From: an uncultured Sphingopyxis sp.
Lineage (GTDB): Bacteria > Pseudomonadota > Alphaproteobacteria > Sphingomonadales > Sphingomonadaceae
Length of the DNA stretch: 42,343 nt
Assembly (NCBI GenBank): GCA_937957805.1
Contig: CALFXW010000252.1
Location: forward strand, 1-42,343
Direction of reading: 5' to 3'
Shown here piece by piece: positions 7,544 to 15,486 of this stretch (position 1 is the stretch's first letter; every line of letters begins with the position of its first letter). A program made the position numbers and the translations under genes. The notes under the pieces were generated by a model. It made no database searches. It was not told the DNA's origin and was given only the letters and a program-made list of their open reading frames with translations.

Positions 7544-7645
7544 ATCAATATAGCTACAGCAATCCTGATCGTTGCAATCGTTACTGCAGCGATAGCTTTC
7601 GCAAACTTGATCCTCAAGATAGTGGAAGTCGCAAGGAAAAAGTAA
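7544..7645 (+). CDS. Possible 33-residue hydrophobic peptide (type I toxin/holin-like), start codon AUC or damaged
   Basis: After a perfect AAGGAGGTGA, an open frame runs to TAA 7643-7645. It encodes a single membrane-spanning helix (NIATAILIVAIVTAAIAF, then ANLILKIVEVA) with a basic tail RKK. Size, one helix and basic tail match small membrane toxins of the holin-like/Fst/Ldr type; this is a resemblance only. No ATG, GTG or TTG stands at a workable distance. The codon nine bases after GGAGG is ATC, and a single base change would make it ATG. Either a rare AUC start is used or a former start codon has been lost. Strong hairpins flank it on both sides. The overlapping GTG frame gives a polar, unconvincing protein. 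Confidence 0.4.
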   Translation: MNIATAILIVAIVTAAIAFANLILKIVEVARKK

Positions 7646-7654
7646 CGACGGGAA

Positions 7655-7678
7655 GGGGTCGGGCTGGCACCCGGCCCC
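7655..7678 (+). terminator. GC-rich hairpin after the micro-gene
   Basis: A 9-bp stem (ggggtcggg / cccggcccc, one G-T pair) has loop ctggca and begins ten bases after the micro-gene stop. There is no clear T-run after it, so it may be an RNA structure rather than a simple terminator. Confidence 0.45.
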
Positions 7679-7695
7679 CGAACGCCACAAAAGCA

Positions 7696-7725
7696 GAGGG
7701 CGCGCCACTGGCATGGCACGCCCTC
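7696..7725. terminator. Strong hairpin between micro-gene and ppi
   Basis: A 12-bp stem (gagggcgcgcca / tggcacgccctc, one mismatch) has loop ctggca, the same loop as the hairpin at 7655-7678. It lies between the plus-strand micro-gene and the 3' end of the minus-strand cyclophilin gene, so it can stop transcripts from either side. T-runs are weak. Confidence 0.5.
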
Positions 7726-7793
7726 AGAGATGAATCTTGCAATACATCTACAACGCCGCCTGAATAGCGGCTGGATATGTTTTTGTCAAGATT

Positions 7794-8255
7794 TCAGCCC
7801 AATGTCGCTTTGACAATGCGGCCGGGCGTGCGCGGCGGTTCGCCCGTCGGCAGCGCATCGACCAATTCCATGCCGCTTTCGACATTGCCCCACACCGTAT
7901 ATTGCCGGTCAAGGAAGGTCGCATCGTCAAACACGATGAAAAATTGGCTGTTGGCGCTGTTGGGGTCGCTGGCGCGCGCCATCGAACAAACGCCGCGCAC
8001 ATGCGGTTCGGCGTTGAATTCGGCGGGCAGATTGGGGTGCTTGGAACCGCCCATGCCGGTACCGTTGGGACAGCCGCCCTGCGCCATAAAACCGGGGATG
8101 ACGCGGTGAAAGCTCAGCCCGTCATAAAAACCTTCTTTGGCGAGGATGCAGATATGTTCGACATGCTTGGGGGCAAGGTCGGGGCGCAGGCGGATGACGA
8201 CATCCCCGCTTTGCGATCCGGTGTCGATGGTGAAGGTGAGTGTTTGGGCGGTCAT
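7794..8255 (-). CDS. Peptidyl-prolyl cis-trans isomerase, cyclophilin type
   Basis: A compact single-domain cyclophilin of 153 residues without a signal peptide, hence cytoplasmic. It speeds cis-trans isomerisation of X-Pro bonds during folding. The core motif FHRVIPGFMAQGG includes the catalytic Arg, followed by the bacterial-type insert GCPNGTGMGGSKHPN, SMARASDPNSANSQFFI and WGNVESGMELVD. The ATG at 8255 is chosen over 8273 because GGAG lies five bases before it and the family starts at MTAQTLTF. It stands alone, diverging from mgtE. Confidence 0.9.
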   Translation of the reverse strand: MTAQTLTFTIDTGSQSGDVVIRLRPDLAPKHVEHICILAKEGFYDGLSFHRVIPGFMAQGGCPNGTGMGGSKHPNLPAEFNAEPHVRGVCSMARASDPNSANSQFFIVFDDATFLDRQYTVWGNVESGMELVDALPTGEPPRTPGRIVKATLG

Positions 8256-8512
8256 AAATTCTCCGAGCGGCAAATATCTTGCGCGCGGCCATAGCCGGTG
8301 GGCACCGCTCCGTCACCCCGATTGTTATCGAAATTCGTTGAAAAGCAAATCTCGGCACGCCGCCTGCCCGCACCCCGGTTCAGCTATCGGCGAAAAAGCC
8401 TTTCCGCGCATTGCCTTTGCCCCGCGCTCGGCCTATCCCGCGCCGGACATTTATGCGTGCGCAGATTTGGCGCGCGGCTTGGGTATTGCTGCTGGACAAA
8501 GGGGGGCATTGG

Positions 8513-9937
8513 ATGAGCGAAATGGATCGCCCGCCCCATGAAGCACCACCCGCGATGATCGACCCGGCGACCCTGCTCGACGAAGATGACCGCCTGCGCC
8601 CCGATTTTGTCCGCCGCGTGCTCTCCGCGCTGGAATCGGGCGATGTTGATGGGGTGCGCGACCTTGTCCGCCCGCTCCACCCGGCGGATCGCGCCGACCT
8701 TATCGAACTGACGGGGGAGGAGGAACGCGCCGACCTCGCCCAGGCGTTGGGCGATCTGATCGACGCCGACACCTATGCCGAAATGAACGATTATGTCCGT
8801 GAGGATATGGTCGAAACGCTGGCGCCCGAACAGGTTGCCGACATTGCCGCCGAACTCGATACCGATGACGCGGTCGCGATCATCGAGGATATGGAGGCGG
8901 AAGATCAGGCCGCCGTGCTCGCCGCCATGTCAGCGGAGGACAGGGCGGCAATCGAAGATGCCCTGTCCTATCCTGAGGAATCTGCTGGCCGCCTGATGCA
9001 GCGCGATCTGGTGGCAGTGGGCGAACATGTCAGCGTTGGCGATGTCATCGACCGGCTGCGCGAAGACGGCGACCTGACCACCGACTTCTGGGAAATCTAT
9101 ATCGTTGACCCGATGCACCGGCCCATCGGATTTTGTCAATTGAGCTGGATTTTGCGCACGCCGCGCACCATCGCCATCACCGATGTTATGGCGCGCCAGC
9201 AGACATTGATCCCTGTTGATATGGATCAGGAAGAAGTCGCGCTGCGTTTTCAGAAATATGCGCTGATTTCCGCCGCTGTTGTCGATGGCGCGGGGCGGCT
9301 GGTTGGCATGATCACCGCCGATGATGTCGTCCACATCATCCAGGAAGAGGCGAGTGAGGACGTGTTGCGCCTGTCAGGCGCTGGCGAAGGCGACATCAAC
9401 GAAAGCGCGACCGAAAGCTATCGCGCGCGGGTGCGCTGGCTGATTACCAATTTGGGCACCGCGCTCGTCGCCTCCACCATCATCAGCCTGTTCGGCGGCG
9501 CGATCGAACAAATGGTGGCGCTGGCGATATTGATGCCGATTGTCGCAGGGGTTGGCGGTAATGCGGGCACGCAGACATTGGCGGTGACGGTGCGCGCGAT
9601 TGCCACCAACCAATTGACCCAATCCAACACCCGCCGCGCGATTGGCCGCGAACTGACGATCGCGCTGATGAACGGCGCGACGGTGGCGTTGATCGCGGGC
9701 AGCGGGGTGACCTTATGGTCGGGCGACTGGCATTTGGGCGCGGTGATTGCCGCTGCCATGCTGACCAACATTTTTATCGCCGGGCTGGCGGGTGTCCTCA
9801 TCCCCGTCACGCTCGACCATTTTGATCAAGACCCGGCGGTGGCATCATCTATTTTTGTCACCATGATTACCGATTCGATGGGATTTTTGTCGTTCCTCGG
9901 CCTCGCTGTAGCGTCGGGGCTGGTTTCACTTGGTTAG
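8513..9937 (+). CDS. mgtE: Magnesium transporter MgtE
   Basis: 474 residues with the full MgtE layout. An acidic superhelical N-domain (~40-140; repeated LHPADRADLIELT-like helices) is followed by two CBS modules (~145-270) that sense cytoplasmic Mg2+, and a C-terminal part with five membrane helices. The membrane part holds the pore motif PIVAGVGGNAGTQ, and the last helix has the conserved Asp in MITDSMGF. MgtE is an inner-membrane Mg2+ channel that closes when its N and CBS domains bind Mg2+. The ATG at 8513 is chosen because AAGGGGGG lies about seven bases ahead; longer in-frame starts from 8411 would add an unlikely Arg-rich leader. The stop lies ten bases before the next start, suggesting co-transcription with the S9 peptidase gene. 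Confidence 0.92.
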   Translation: MSEMDRPPHEAPPAMIDPATLLDEDDRLRPDFVRRVLSALESGDVDGVRDLVRPLHPADRADLIELTGEEERADLAQALGDLIDADTYAEMNDYVREDMVETLAPEQVADIAAELDTDDAVAIIEDMEAEDQAAVLAAMSAEDRAAIEDALSYPEESAGRLMQRDLVAVGEHVSVGDVIDRLREDGDLTTDFWEIYIVDPMHRPIGFCQLSWILRTPRTIAITDVMARQQTLIPVDMDQEEVALRFQKYALISAAVVDGAGRLVGMITADDVVHIIQEEASEDVLRLSGAGEGDINESATESYRARVRWLITNLGTALVASTIISLFGGAIEQMVALAILMPIVAGVGGNAGTQTLAVTVRAIATNQLTQSNTRRAIGRELTIALMNGATVALIAGSGVTLWSGDWHLGAVIAAAMLTNIFIAGLAGVLIPVTLDHFDQDPAVASSIFVTMITDSMGFLSFLGLAVASGLVSLG

Positions 9938-9947
9938 GAGAATGAAA

Positions 9948-12017
9948 ATGCGTTCCTCCCCCCGGATTTTTGCCGCGCTTGCCGCTTCGGCAGCGCTTGG
10001 CGCCATTGCAACCCCCGCTGCTGCACGACAGATGACCGCCGATGATCTGGCAACGCTGCCGCGCCTCGCCGCACCCGCCGCATCGCCCGATGGTCGCTGG
10101 GTGGTTTATCAACAAACCGACACCGATCCGCAAAGCTATGCCCGCACAACCGGCCTGTGGGTCGTCGCGGCGAGCGGCGGGGAAGCGGTGCGCATCGCCG
10201 ATATCGCGGGTGCCAATGAAAATAGCGCCGCCTTTGCGCCCGATGGCCGACGGCTCTATTTCCTGTCCAACAAAAGCGGCAAGGATCAATTGTGGTTCGT
10301 CGATGTCGCGGCGGATGGCAGCGCGGGTGCCCCGGTGCAGGCCAGCGATACTTTGGCCGACATCGCCGGATTTTCCATCGCACCCACCGGCAGCTCAATC
10401 CTGATCTGGGGCGACATCGCCCAAAATTGCGCTGCTTTTGGTTGTGAGGGTAATGGCGACCGTGCAACCGCCGGGCCGGGTTCGGGCCGCGTTTACGACG
10501 AACTATTCGTCCGCCACTGGGATCAATGGGAAACGCCCGGCGTTTATTCGCGCCTGTTCGCCGCGCCGCTGGGGGCCGATGGTAAAATCGCCGCCGCGCC
10601 GCATGCGGTGGGCGCAGGGCCGGTCGGCGACAGCCCCTCCAAACCCTTTGGCGGGGGGGAGGAACTGGCGTGGAGCCGCGATGGACAGACGGTTTATTTC
10701 ACCCGCCGTCTGGCTGACCGGCATGAACCAACATCGACCAACCTCGACATTTATGCAGCGCCGGTTGCGGGTGGAGATGCAATCAATCTGACCGCCGCCA
10801 ATCAGGCGACCGACACATTGCCGACCGTATCACCCGATGGCCGGACATTGGCCTATGTCGCGATGGCGCGCCCCGGCTATGAGGCTGATCGGCAGGTTTT
10901 GATGCTGCGCGATCTGGCGAGCGGGGCGGTGCGTGCGCTGACCCAAAATTGGGACAGGTCGGTGGACAGCATCGTCTGGGCGGCGGATTCACGCAGCCTC
11001 TACGTCACCGCACAGGACACACTGCAACACCCGTTGTTCCAGATCGACGCACGCAACGGCAATGTCACCCGCCTGACCGATAGGGGCAGCGTCGGCGGCG
11101 TCCAATTGCTGGGCGGCGGGAACCTGCTCTATGCCATAAACTCGATAACCGAACCGCCCGCACTGGTGGTGCGCGCCCGCAACGGACAGACAAGGCGCAT
11201 CGCCGACCCGGCGGCCGCGCGCATGGCCGACATCGACCCGATGCGGTACGAAATATACAGCTTTACCGGCGCCAATGGCGACACCGTCTGGGGACAGACC
11301 ATCGTCCCCGCCAATGCGCCTGCGGGGCATCTGCCGACCGTCCTGCTCGTCCATGGGGGGCCGCAGGGCAGCTTTGGCAACAGCTGGTCAACCCGCTGGA
11401 ACCCGATGCTGTTTGCAGCACCCGGCAATGCTGTCGTCACCATCGATTTCCATGGATCGACGGGATATGGCCAAGCCTTTACCGACAGCATCAACCGCAA
11501 TTGGGGCGGCTGGCCGCTCGAAGATTTGCGGCTGGGGATGACCGCCGCTGCCGCTGCCAATCCGGCGGTTGACCCGGCCAACGCCTGTGCAGCGGGCGGC
11601 AGCTATGGCGGTTATATGATGAACTGGATTGCTGGCAATTGGCCCGATGGCTTCAAATGCCTCGTCACCCATGCGGGCGTGTTCGACCTGCGCGCCATGG
11701 CGCTGGAAACAGAGGAGCTTTGGTTCGACGAATGGGAAAATGGCGGCCCATGGTGGAGCCGCCCCGACGCTGAACGGTGGAACCCGGTCAACCATATCCA
11801 GAATTGGCGCACGCCGACATTGGTCATCCATGGCGAAAAGGATTTCCGCATCCCCTATACGCAGGGGCTGGCAGCATTTACCGCGCTGCAACGACAGGGG
11901 ATTGAAAGCCGCCTGCTCATCTACCCGGATGAAAACCACTGGATTTTGCGCGGGCGCAATTCGGTGCAATGGTATCGCGAAGTGTTGGGCTGGATTGGGG
12001 CGCATACAAGGCCATAA
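9948..12017 (+). CDS. Secreted S9 family peptidase (dipeptidyl/acylaminoacyl peptidase-like)
   Basis: 689 residues. A signal peptide (MRSSPRIFAALAASAALGAI, then ATPAAA) directs it to the periplasm. Residues ~40-420 form a WD40/TolB-like beta-propeller with repeated SPDGR motifs (ASPDGRWVVY, APDGRRLYF, SPDGRTLAYV), and the C-terminal ~260 residues an alpha/beta hydrolase. The catalytic triad is visible: Ser ~552 in GGSYGGY, Asp ~632 in HGEKDFRIP, His ~664 in DENHW. S9 enzymes cleave short peptides admitted through the propeller. ATG 9948 is preferred over 9942 because AGGAG (9936-9940) is at the right spacing. It sits directly after mgtE; no functional link is evident. Confidence 0.9.
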   Translation: MRSSPRIFAALAASAALGAIATPAAARQMTADDLATLPRLAAPAASPDGRWVVYQQTDTDPQSYARTTGLWVVAASGGEAVRIADIAGANENSAAFAPDGRRLYFLSNKSGKDQLWFVDVAADGSAGAPVQASDTLADIAGFSIAPTGSSILIWGDIAQNCAAFGCEGNGDRATAGPGSGRVYDELFVRHWDQWETPGVYSRLFAAPLGADGKIAAAPHAVGAGPVGDSPSKPFGGGEELAWSRDGQTVYFTRRLADRHEPTSTNLDIYAAPVAGGDAINLTAANQATDTLPTVSPDGRTLAYVAMARPGYEADRQVLMLRDLASGAVRALTQNWDRSVDSIVWAADSRSLYVTAQDTLQHPLFQIDARNGNVTRLTDRGSVGGVQLLGGGNLLYAINSITEPPALVVRARNGQTRRIADPAAARMADIDPMRYEIYSFTGANGDTVWGQTIVPANAPAGHLPTVLLVHGGPQGSFGNSWSTRWNPMLFAAPGNAVVTIDFHGSTGYGQAFTDSINRNWGGWPLEDLRLGMTAAAAANPAVDPANACAAGGSYGGYMMNWIAGNWPDGFKCLVTHAGVFDLRAMALETEELWFDEWENGGPWWSRPDAERWNPVNHIQNWRTPTLVIHGEKDFRIPYTQGLAAFTALQRQGIESRLLIYPDENHWILRGRNSVQWYREVLGWIGAHTRP

Positions 12018-12026
12018 ATCGGTGGA

Positions 12027-12053
12027 GGGGCGGGTTGCTGCTCGCCCCGCCCC
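12027..12053 (+). terminator. GC-rich hairpin between the S9 peptidase and valS
   Basis: An 8-bp perfect stem (ggggcggg / cccgcccc) with an 11-base loop begins ten bases after the peptidase stop. No T-run follows, so its strength as a terminator is uncertain. It occupies most of the 73-bp gap before valS. Confidence 0.4.
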
Positions 12054-12090
12054 CTTGCGGCAATGCAGCATAGAACGCTAAGGGCGGGCT

Positions 12091-15042
12091 ATGACCCGTG
12101 ACCTGCCAAAAACATTCGAACCTGCTGAAATAGAAGCGCGCTGGGCCGCGCATTGGGAGGCGGAGGGGCTGTTTCGCCCCGACCGGCCCGATGCGACGCC
12201 CTTTACCATCGTCAACCCGCCGCCCAATGTGACGGGGGCGCTGCACATCGGCCATGCGCTCGACAACACGTTGCAGGACGTCATCATCCGTTATGAACGG
12301 CTGCGCGGCAAGGATGCGCTGTGGGTAGTCGGCACCGACCATGCGGGGATTGCGACGCAAATGGTCGTCGAACGGCAAATGGCCGAACATCAGGACAAGC
12401 GCACCAATTATTCGCGCGATGATTTTGTCCAAAAAGTCTGGGAATGGAAAGCAACCAGCGGCGGGCAGATTACCGGCCAGTTGCGCCGTCTGGGCTGTTC
12501 GATGGACTGGGCGCGCGAACAATTCACCATGGACCCGCATTTCAGCCGCGCGGTCACCCATGTCTTTGTCGAATTATACCGGCGCGGCCTGCTTTACCGC
12601 GACAAGAGGCTGGTCAATTGGGACCCCAAGCTAAAGACCGCCATTTCGGATCTGGAGGTCGAAACGCAGGAGGTAAAGGGCCATTTCTGGCATTTTGCCT
12701 ATCCGCTGGCCGATGGCGTGACGCTGCCCAGCGGCGCAGACCACATCATCGTTGCAACCACGCGGCCTGAAACCATGCTCGCCGATATGGCGGTGGCGGT
12801 GCACCCTGATGATGCGCGCTATGGTGCCGTTATCGGCCAATTTGTCATCCAGCCGATTACCGGGCGGCCCATCCCCATCATCGCTGATGAACATGCCGAC
12901 CCGGCGCTGGGTTCGGGCGCGGTCAAGATAACCCCGGGGCATGATTTCAACGATTTTGAAGTGGGCAAGCGCGCCGGAATCGCGCCTGCCGACATGCTCA
13001 ACATGTTCGACGGCGATGCCAATGTCTGCCAATGCGCCGATGGGCTGATCCCCCACGCCTATATCGGCCTGCACCGCTTTGCACGCGATGGCGTGCCCGG
13101 CGCGCGGGAAAAAATCGTCGCCGCGATGCGCGATATGGGGCGACTTGTTCCCCATATTGACAAGGATGGGGCAGCGCATGATGCCGAACCGCGCACCATC
13201 CAGACCCCCTTTGGTGATCGCGGCGGGGTGGTCATCGAACCATGGCTGACCGACCAATGGTATGTGGATGCAGCCAAACTGGCCAATGCACCGATGCAGG
13301 CTGTGCGCGATGGCCGTGTCGAAATCGTTCCCAAGACGTGGGAAAAGACATTTTTCAACTGGATGGAAAATATCCAGCCATGGTGCGTGTCGCGCCAATT
13401 ATGGTGGGGGCATCGTATCCCGGCATGGTATGGGCCGAAATTGGGAGAATATGGAGAGATTAGTTTTTCATGGCTCTCAGACCCATCTGGTCGTCAAACT
13501 GGTATTCCAGACCCAATGGTTTTTGTTGGAGAGACAGAAGAGAACGTGCTTGAGCAGGCACAAGCATATTACGGCCCAGACTCCAAACCGATCTTGGTTG
13601 ACGCTGGCCACCGTCTAAACTTGCTGGACAATAGCGTTCCGTTACTCCGGGACAATGACGTCCTCGACACATGGTTCTCCTCGGCGCTGTGGCCCTTTGC
13701 AACGCTGGGTTGGCCCGATGCCGAACAACCAAACCCGTTCGCATCGAGCGCGGTCGAGATGCCGATCGGCAGCACGCCCACGCCCGGTGTCTCGACTTCG
13801 CTCGACACGAACGCAGGTCAGGGACAATCCCTGCTTGCCCGCCATTACCCCAATGATCTGCTGATTTCGGGCTTTGACATATTATTCTTCTGGGACGCGC
13901 GGATGTTGATGCAGGGGATGGAGTTTTTGGGGGAGGTGCCGTGGCACAGGCTCTATCTCCACGGGCTGGTTCGCGCGCCCGATGGCCAGAAAATGTCCAA
14001 GTCCAAGGGCAATGTCGTCGACCCCATCGGCCTTATCGACCAATATGGGGCCGATGCGCTGCGGTTCTTCATGAGCGCGATGGAAAGTCAGGGCCGCGAC
14101 ATCAAGATGGATGATGACCGGCTGGCCGGTTATCGCAATTTTGCAACCAAGCTGTGGAACGCCGCGCGCTTCCTCGCCAGCCATGACATCGGCGCATCGG
14201 CAACGCTGGCCGCGCCCGATGCCACCCATGCGGTCAACCGCTGGATCATTGGGGAGGTTGCAGCAACGGCGGCGCGGATGGACGGGGCGCTGGCCGCGTT
14301 GCGCTTTGACGAAGCGGCCAATGCCATCCATCAATTTGCCTGGGGCGCTTTTTGCGACTGGTATCTGGAATTGATAAAGCCGCTGCTCGCGGGGGATGAT
14401 GCCGCTTTGGCGGCAGAGGTGCGGTGCGTCGCGGCATGGGCGTTCGACCAGATTTTGGTCATGCTCCACCCCTTCATGCCCTTTATTACCGAGGAATTGT
14501 GGAGCGCCAATGCCCGCAGCTATAATATCATCATCGCCAAATGGCCGCAGCCGCGCGCGCAGGGTGCGGGCGATGCGGCGGGCGACATCGGCTTTTTGAT
14601 CGCGCTGGTGCAGGCGTTGCGCGGGGCAAAGGCCGAATTGGGCATCGCGCCCGGCACGCGGCTGCCGCTTTATGCCGATGGCGCGGGCGCGGCGCTCCCC
14701 CCACGTATCGAACGCATATCCGCGATGCTGGAGAGGGTCGGACGGGTCGAGGAGGTGCATTTCACCGCGCCACCCGCTGGCGCTGCCATGGCATTGGTGG
14801 TCGATGGGGTGAGCTTTGCGGTGCCGCTGGCGGGCCTGATCGACGTGGCGGCGGAACGCGCGCGCCTCGAAAAGGCGCTGGCTGCCGCGACCAAGGATCG
14901 CGATGGACTGGCCGCCCGCCTGTCCAACCCCGCCTTTACCGAGCGTGCCAAGCCCGAAGCGGTGGCCAAGGCGCGCGCCGACCATGATGTCCGCGCCGAG
15001 GAAGCGGAACGACTGGCCAGCGCGCTTAACCGCCTGGGGTAA
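12091..15042 (+). CDS. valS: Valyl-tRNA synthetase with a low-GC segment and an in-frame repeat insertion
   Basis: 983 residues; cytoplasmic class I enzyme that charges tRNA-Val. The HIGH-type motif is GALHIGHAL (~49-57) and the KMSKS motif ~634-638. The CP1 editing domain follows VVATTRPET-like sequence (IVATTRPETMLADMAVAVHP), and the C-terminus is the usual coiled coil (ERARLEKALAAATKDRDG). Two oddities lie in the stretch between IPAWY and the HYPND region. First, bases ~13441-13620 are only ~48% GC by hand count and encode ~40 more residues than E. coli ValS has there. Second, ~40 extra residues (from AEQPNPFASSAVEMP to GQSLLA) replace a short loop before HYPND. They are encoded by an inverted pair of palindromic repeats that keeps the frame. 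The protein is otherwise intact. Confidence 0.95.
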   Translation: MTRDLPKTFEPAEIEARWAAHWEAEGLFRPDRPDATPFTIVNPPPNVTGALHIGHALDNTLQDVIIRYERLRGKDALWVVGTDHAGIATQMVVERQMAEHQDKRTNYSRDDFVQKVWEWKATSGGQITGQLRRLGCSMDWAREQFTMDPHFSRAVTHVFVELYRRGLLYRDKRLVNWDPKLKTAISDLEVETQEVKGHFWHFAYPLADGVTLPSGADHIIVATTRPETMLADMAVAVHPDDARYGAVIGQFVIQPITGRPIPIIADEHADPALGSGAVKITPGHDFNDFEVGKRAGIAPADMLNMFDGDANVCQCADGLIPHAYIGLHRFARDGVPGAREKIVAAMRDMGRLVPHIDKDGAAHDAEPRTIQTPFGDRGGVVIEPWLTDQWYVDAAKLANAPMQAVRDGRVEIVPKTWEKTFFNWMENIQPWCVSRQLWWGHRIPAWYGPKLGEYGEISFSWLSDPSGRQTGIPDPMVFVGETEENVLEQAQAYYGPDSKPILVDAGHRLNLLDNSVPLLRDNDVLDTWFSSALWPFATLGWPDAEQPNPFASSAVEMPIGSTPTPGVSTSLDTNAGQGQSLLARHYPNDLLISGFDILFFWDARMLMQGMEFLGEVPWHRLYLHGLVRAPDGQKMSKSKGNVVDPIGLIDQYGADALRFFMSAMESQGRDIKMDDDRLAGYRNFATKLWNAARFLASHDIGASATLAAPDATHAVNRWIIGEVAATAARMDGALAALRFDEAANAIHQFAWGAFCDWYLELIKPLLAGDDAALAAEVRCVAAWAFDQILVMLHPFMPFITEELWSANARSYNIIIAKWPQPRAQGAGDAAGDIGFLIALVQALRGAKAELGIAPGTRLPLYADGAGAALPPRIERISAMLERVGRVEEVHFTAPPAGAAMALVVDGVSFAVPLAGLIDVAAERARLEKALAAATKDRDGLAARLSNPAFTERAKPEAVAKARADHDVRAEEAERLASALNRLG
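13735..13762 (+). repeat. Palindromic repeat (REP-like), forward copy inside valS
   Basis: Aligned with the repeat at 39212-39240, 24 of 28 bases match. The differences change the stem ends from GTGTC/GACAC to GCATC/GATGC, so pairing is kept by compensating changes. It is read in frame as part of valS (PFASSAVEM). Confidence 0.7.
13786..13814 (-). repeat. Palindromic repeat (REP-like), inverted copy inside valS
   Basis: On the minus strand it reads GCGTTCGTGTCGAGCGAAGT and continues CGAGACACC, almost identical to the repeat at 39212-39240. With the forward copy 23 bases upstream it makes an inverted pair, the arrangement known from REP doublets. It is read in frame as part of valS (GVSTSLDTN). 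Confidence 0.75.
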
Positions 15043-15052
15043 AGCCAGATGC

Positions 15053-15454
15053 TCAGCGCGGTTGGCTGGTGGCGCAGCGGCTGCGTTCACCGCGCTGACA
15101 TGCGGCAACATCCGCCTGCCAGCGCGCATAGGCCGCATCATAATCGGCGCGGGCAGCATTATTTGCGGCGATATCCGCATCATATTGCGCGCGCGCCGCG
15201 CGATATGCTGTGTCCGCTGCGACGGCAGCGGCGACTGCTGCTGCATGTTCCTGCACCGCCGCATTATATTGCCGCGCGCTGGTGCGGTTTTCCGCATCCT
15301 GCCGTGCCGCTGCATCCGCCTGATCGCGGTTCAGATTGGCGGTCGCGGCGCGTTCATCCGCCGGGGTTTCGGTCGGCTTTTTCTGCGCCACAGCCTGCGT
15401 CGCACAGACCATCATCGCCGCTGCCAAATATATATATCGCCAATTTTGCATCAT
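15053..15454 (-). CDS. Small exported Ala-rich coiled-coil protein
   Basis: 133 residues from ATG 15454, chosen because a GAGGA-like site precedes it. A signal peptide (MMQNWRYIYLAAAMMVCATQ, then AVAQ) is followed by a helix-forming, alanine-rich stretch with regular charged positions (ARQDAENRTSARQYNAAVQE, AARAQYDADIAANNAARADY). The C-terminus holds two Cys (VAACQRGERSRCAT) that could form a disulphide. A periplasmic or envelope-bound helical rod is likely. It begins 33 bases after the stop of the lipoprotein gene upstream, so the two are probably one transcript. I do not recognise the family. Confidence 0.65.
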   Translation of the reverse strand: MMQNWRYIYLAAAMMVCATQAVAQKKPTETPADERAATANLNRDQADAAARQDAENRTSARQYNAAVQEHAAAVAAAVAADTAYRAARAQYDADIAANNAARADYDAAYARWQADVAACQRGERSRCATSQPR

Positions 15455-15486
15455 CTGATCCTCGCCATGTTTGCAATTCGCCAAAG

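Noticed and set aside
12027..12053. The hairpin before valS as another member of the GTCGAG repeat family
   Set aside because: Its stem is a plain GGGGCGGG/CCCGCCCC run and shares no core with the repeats in valS or at 39.1 kb.
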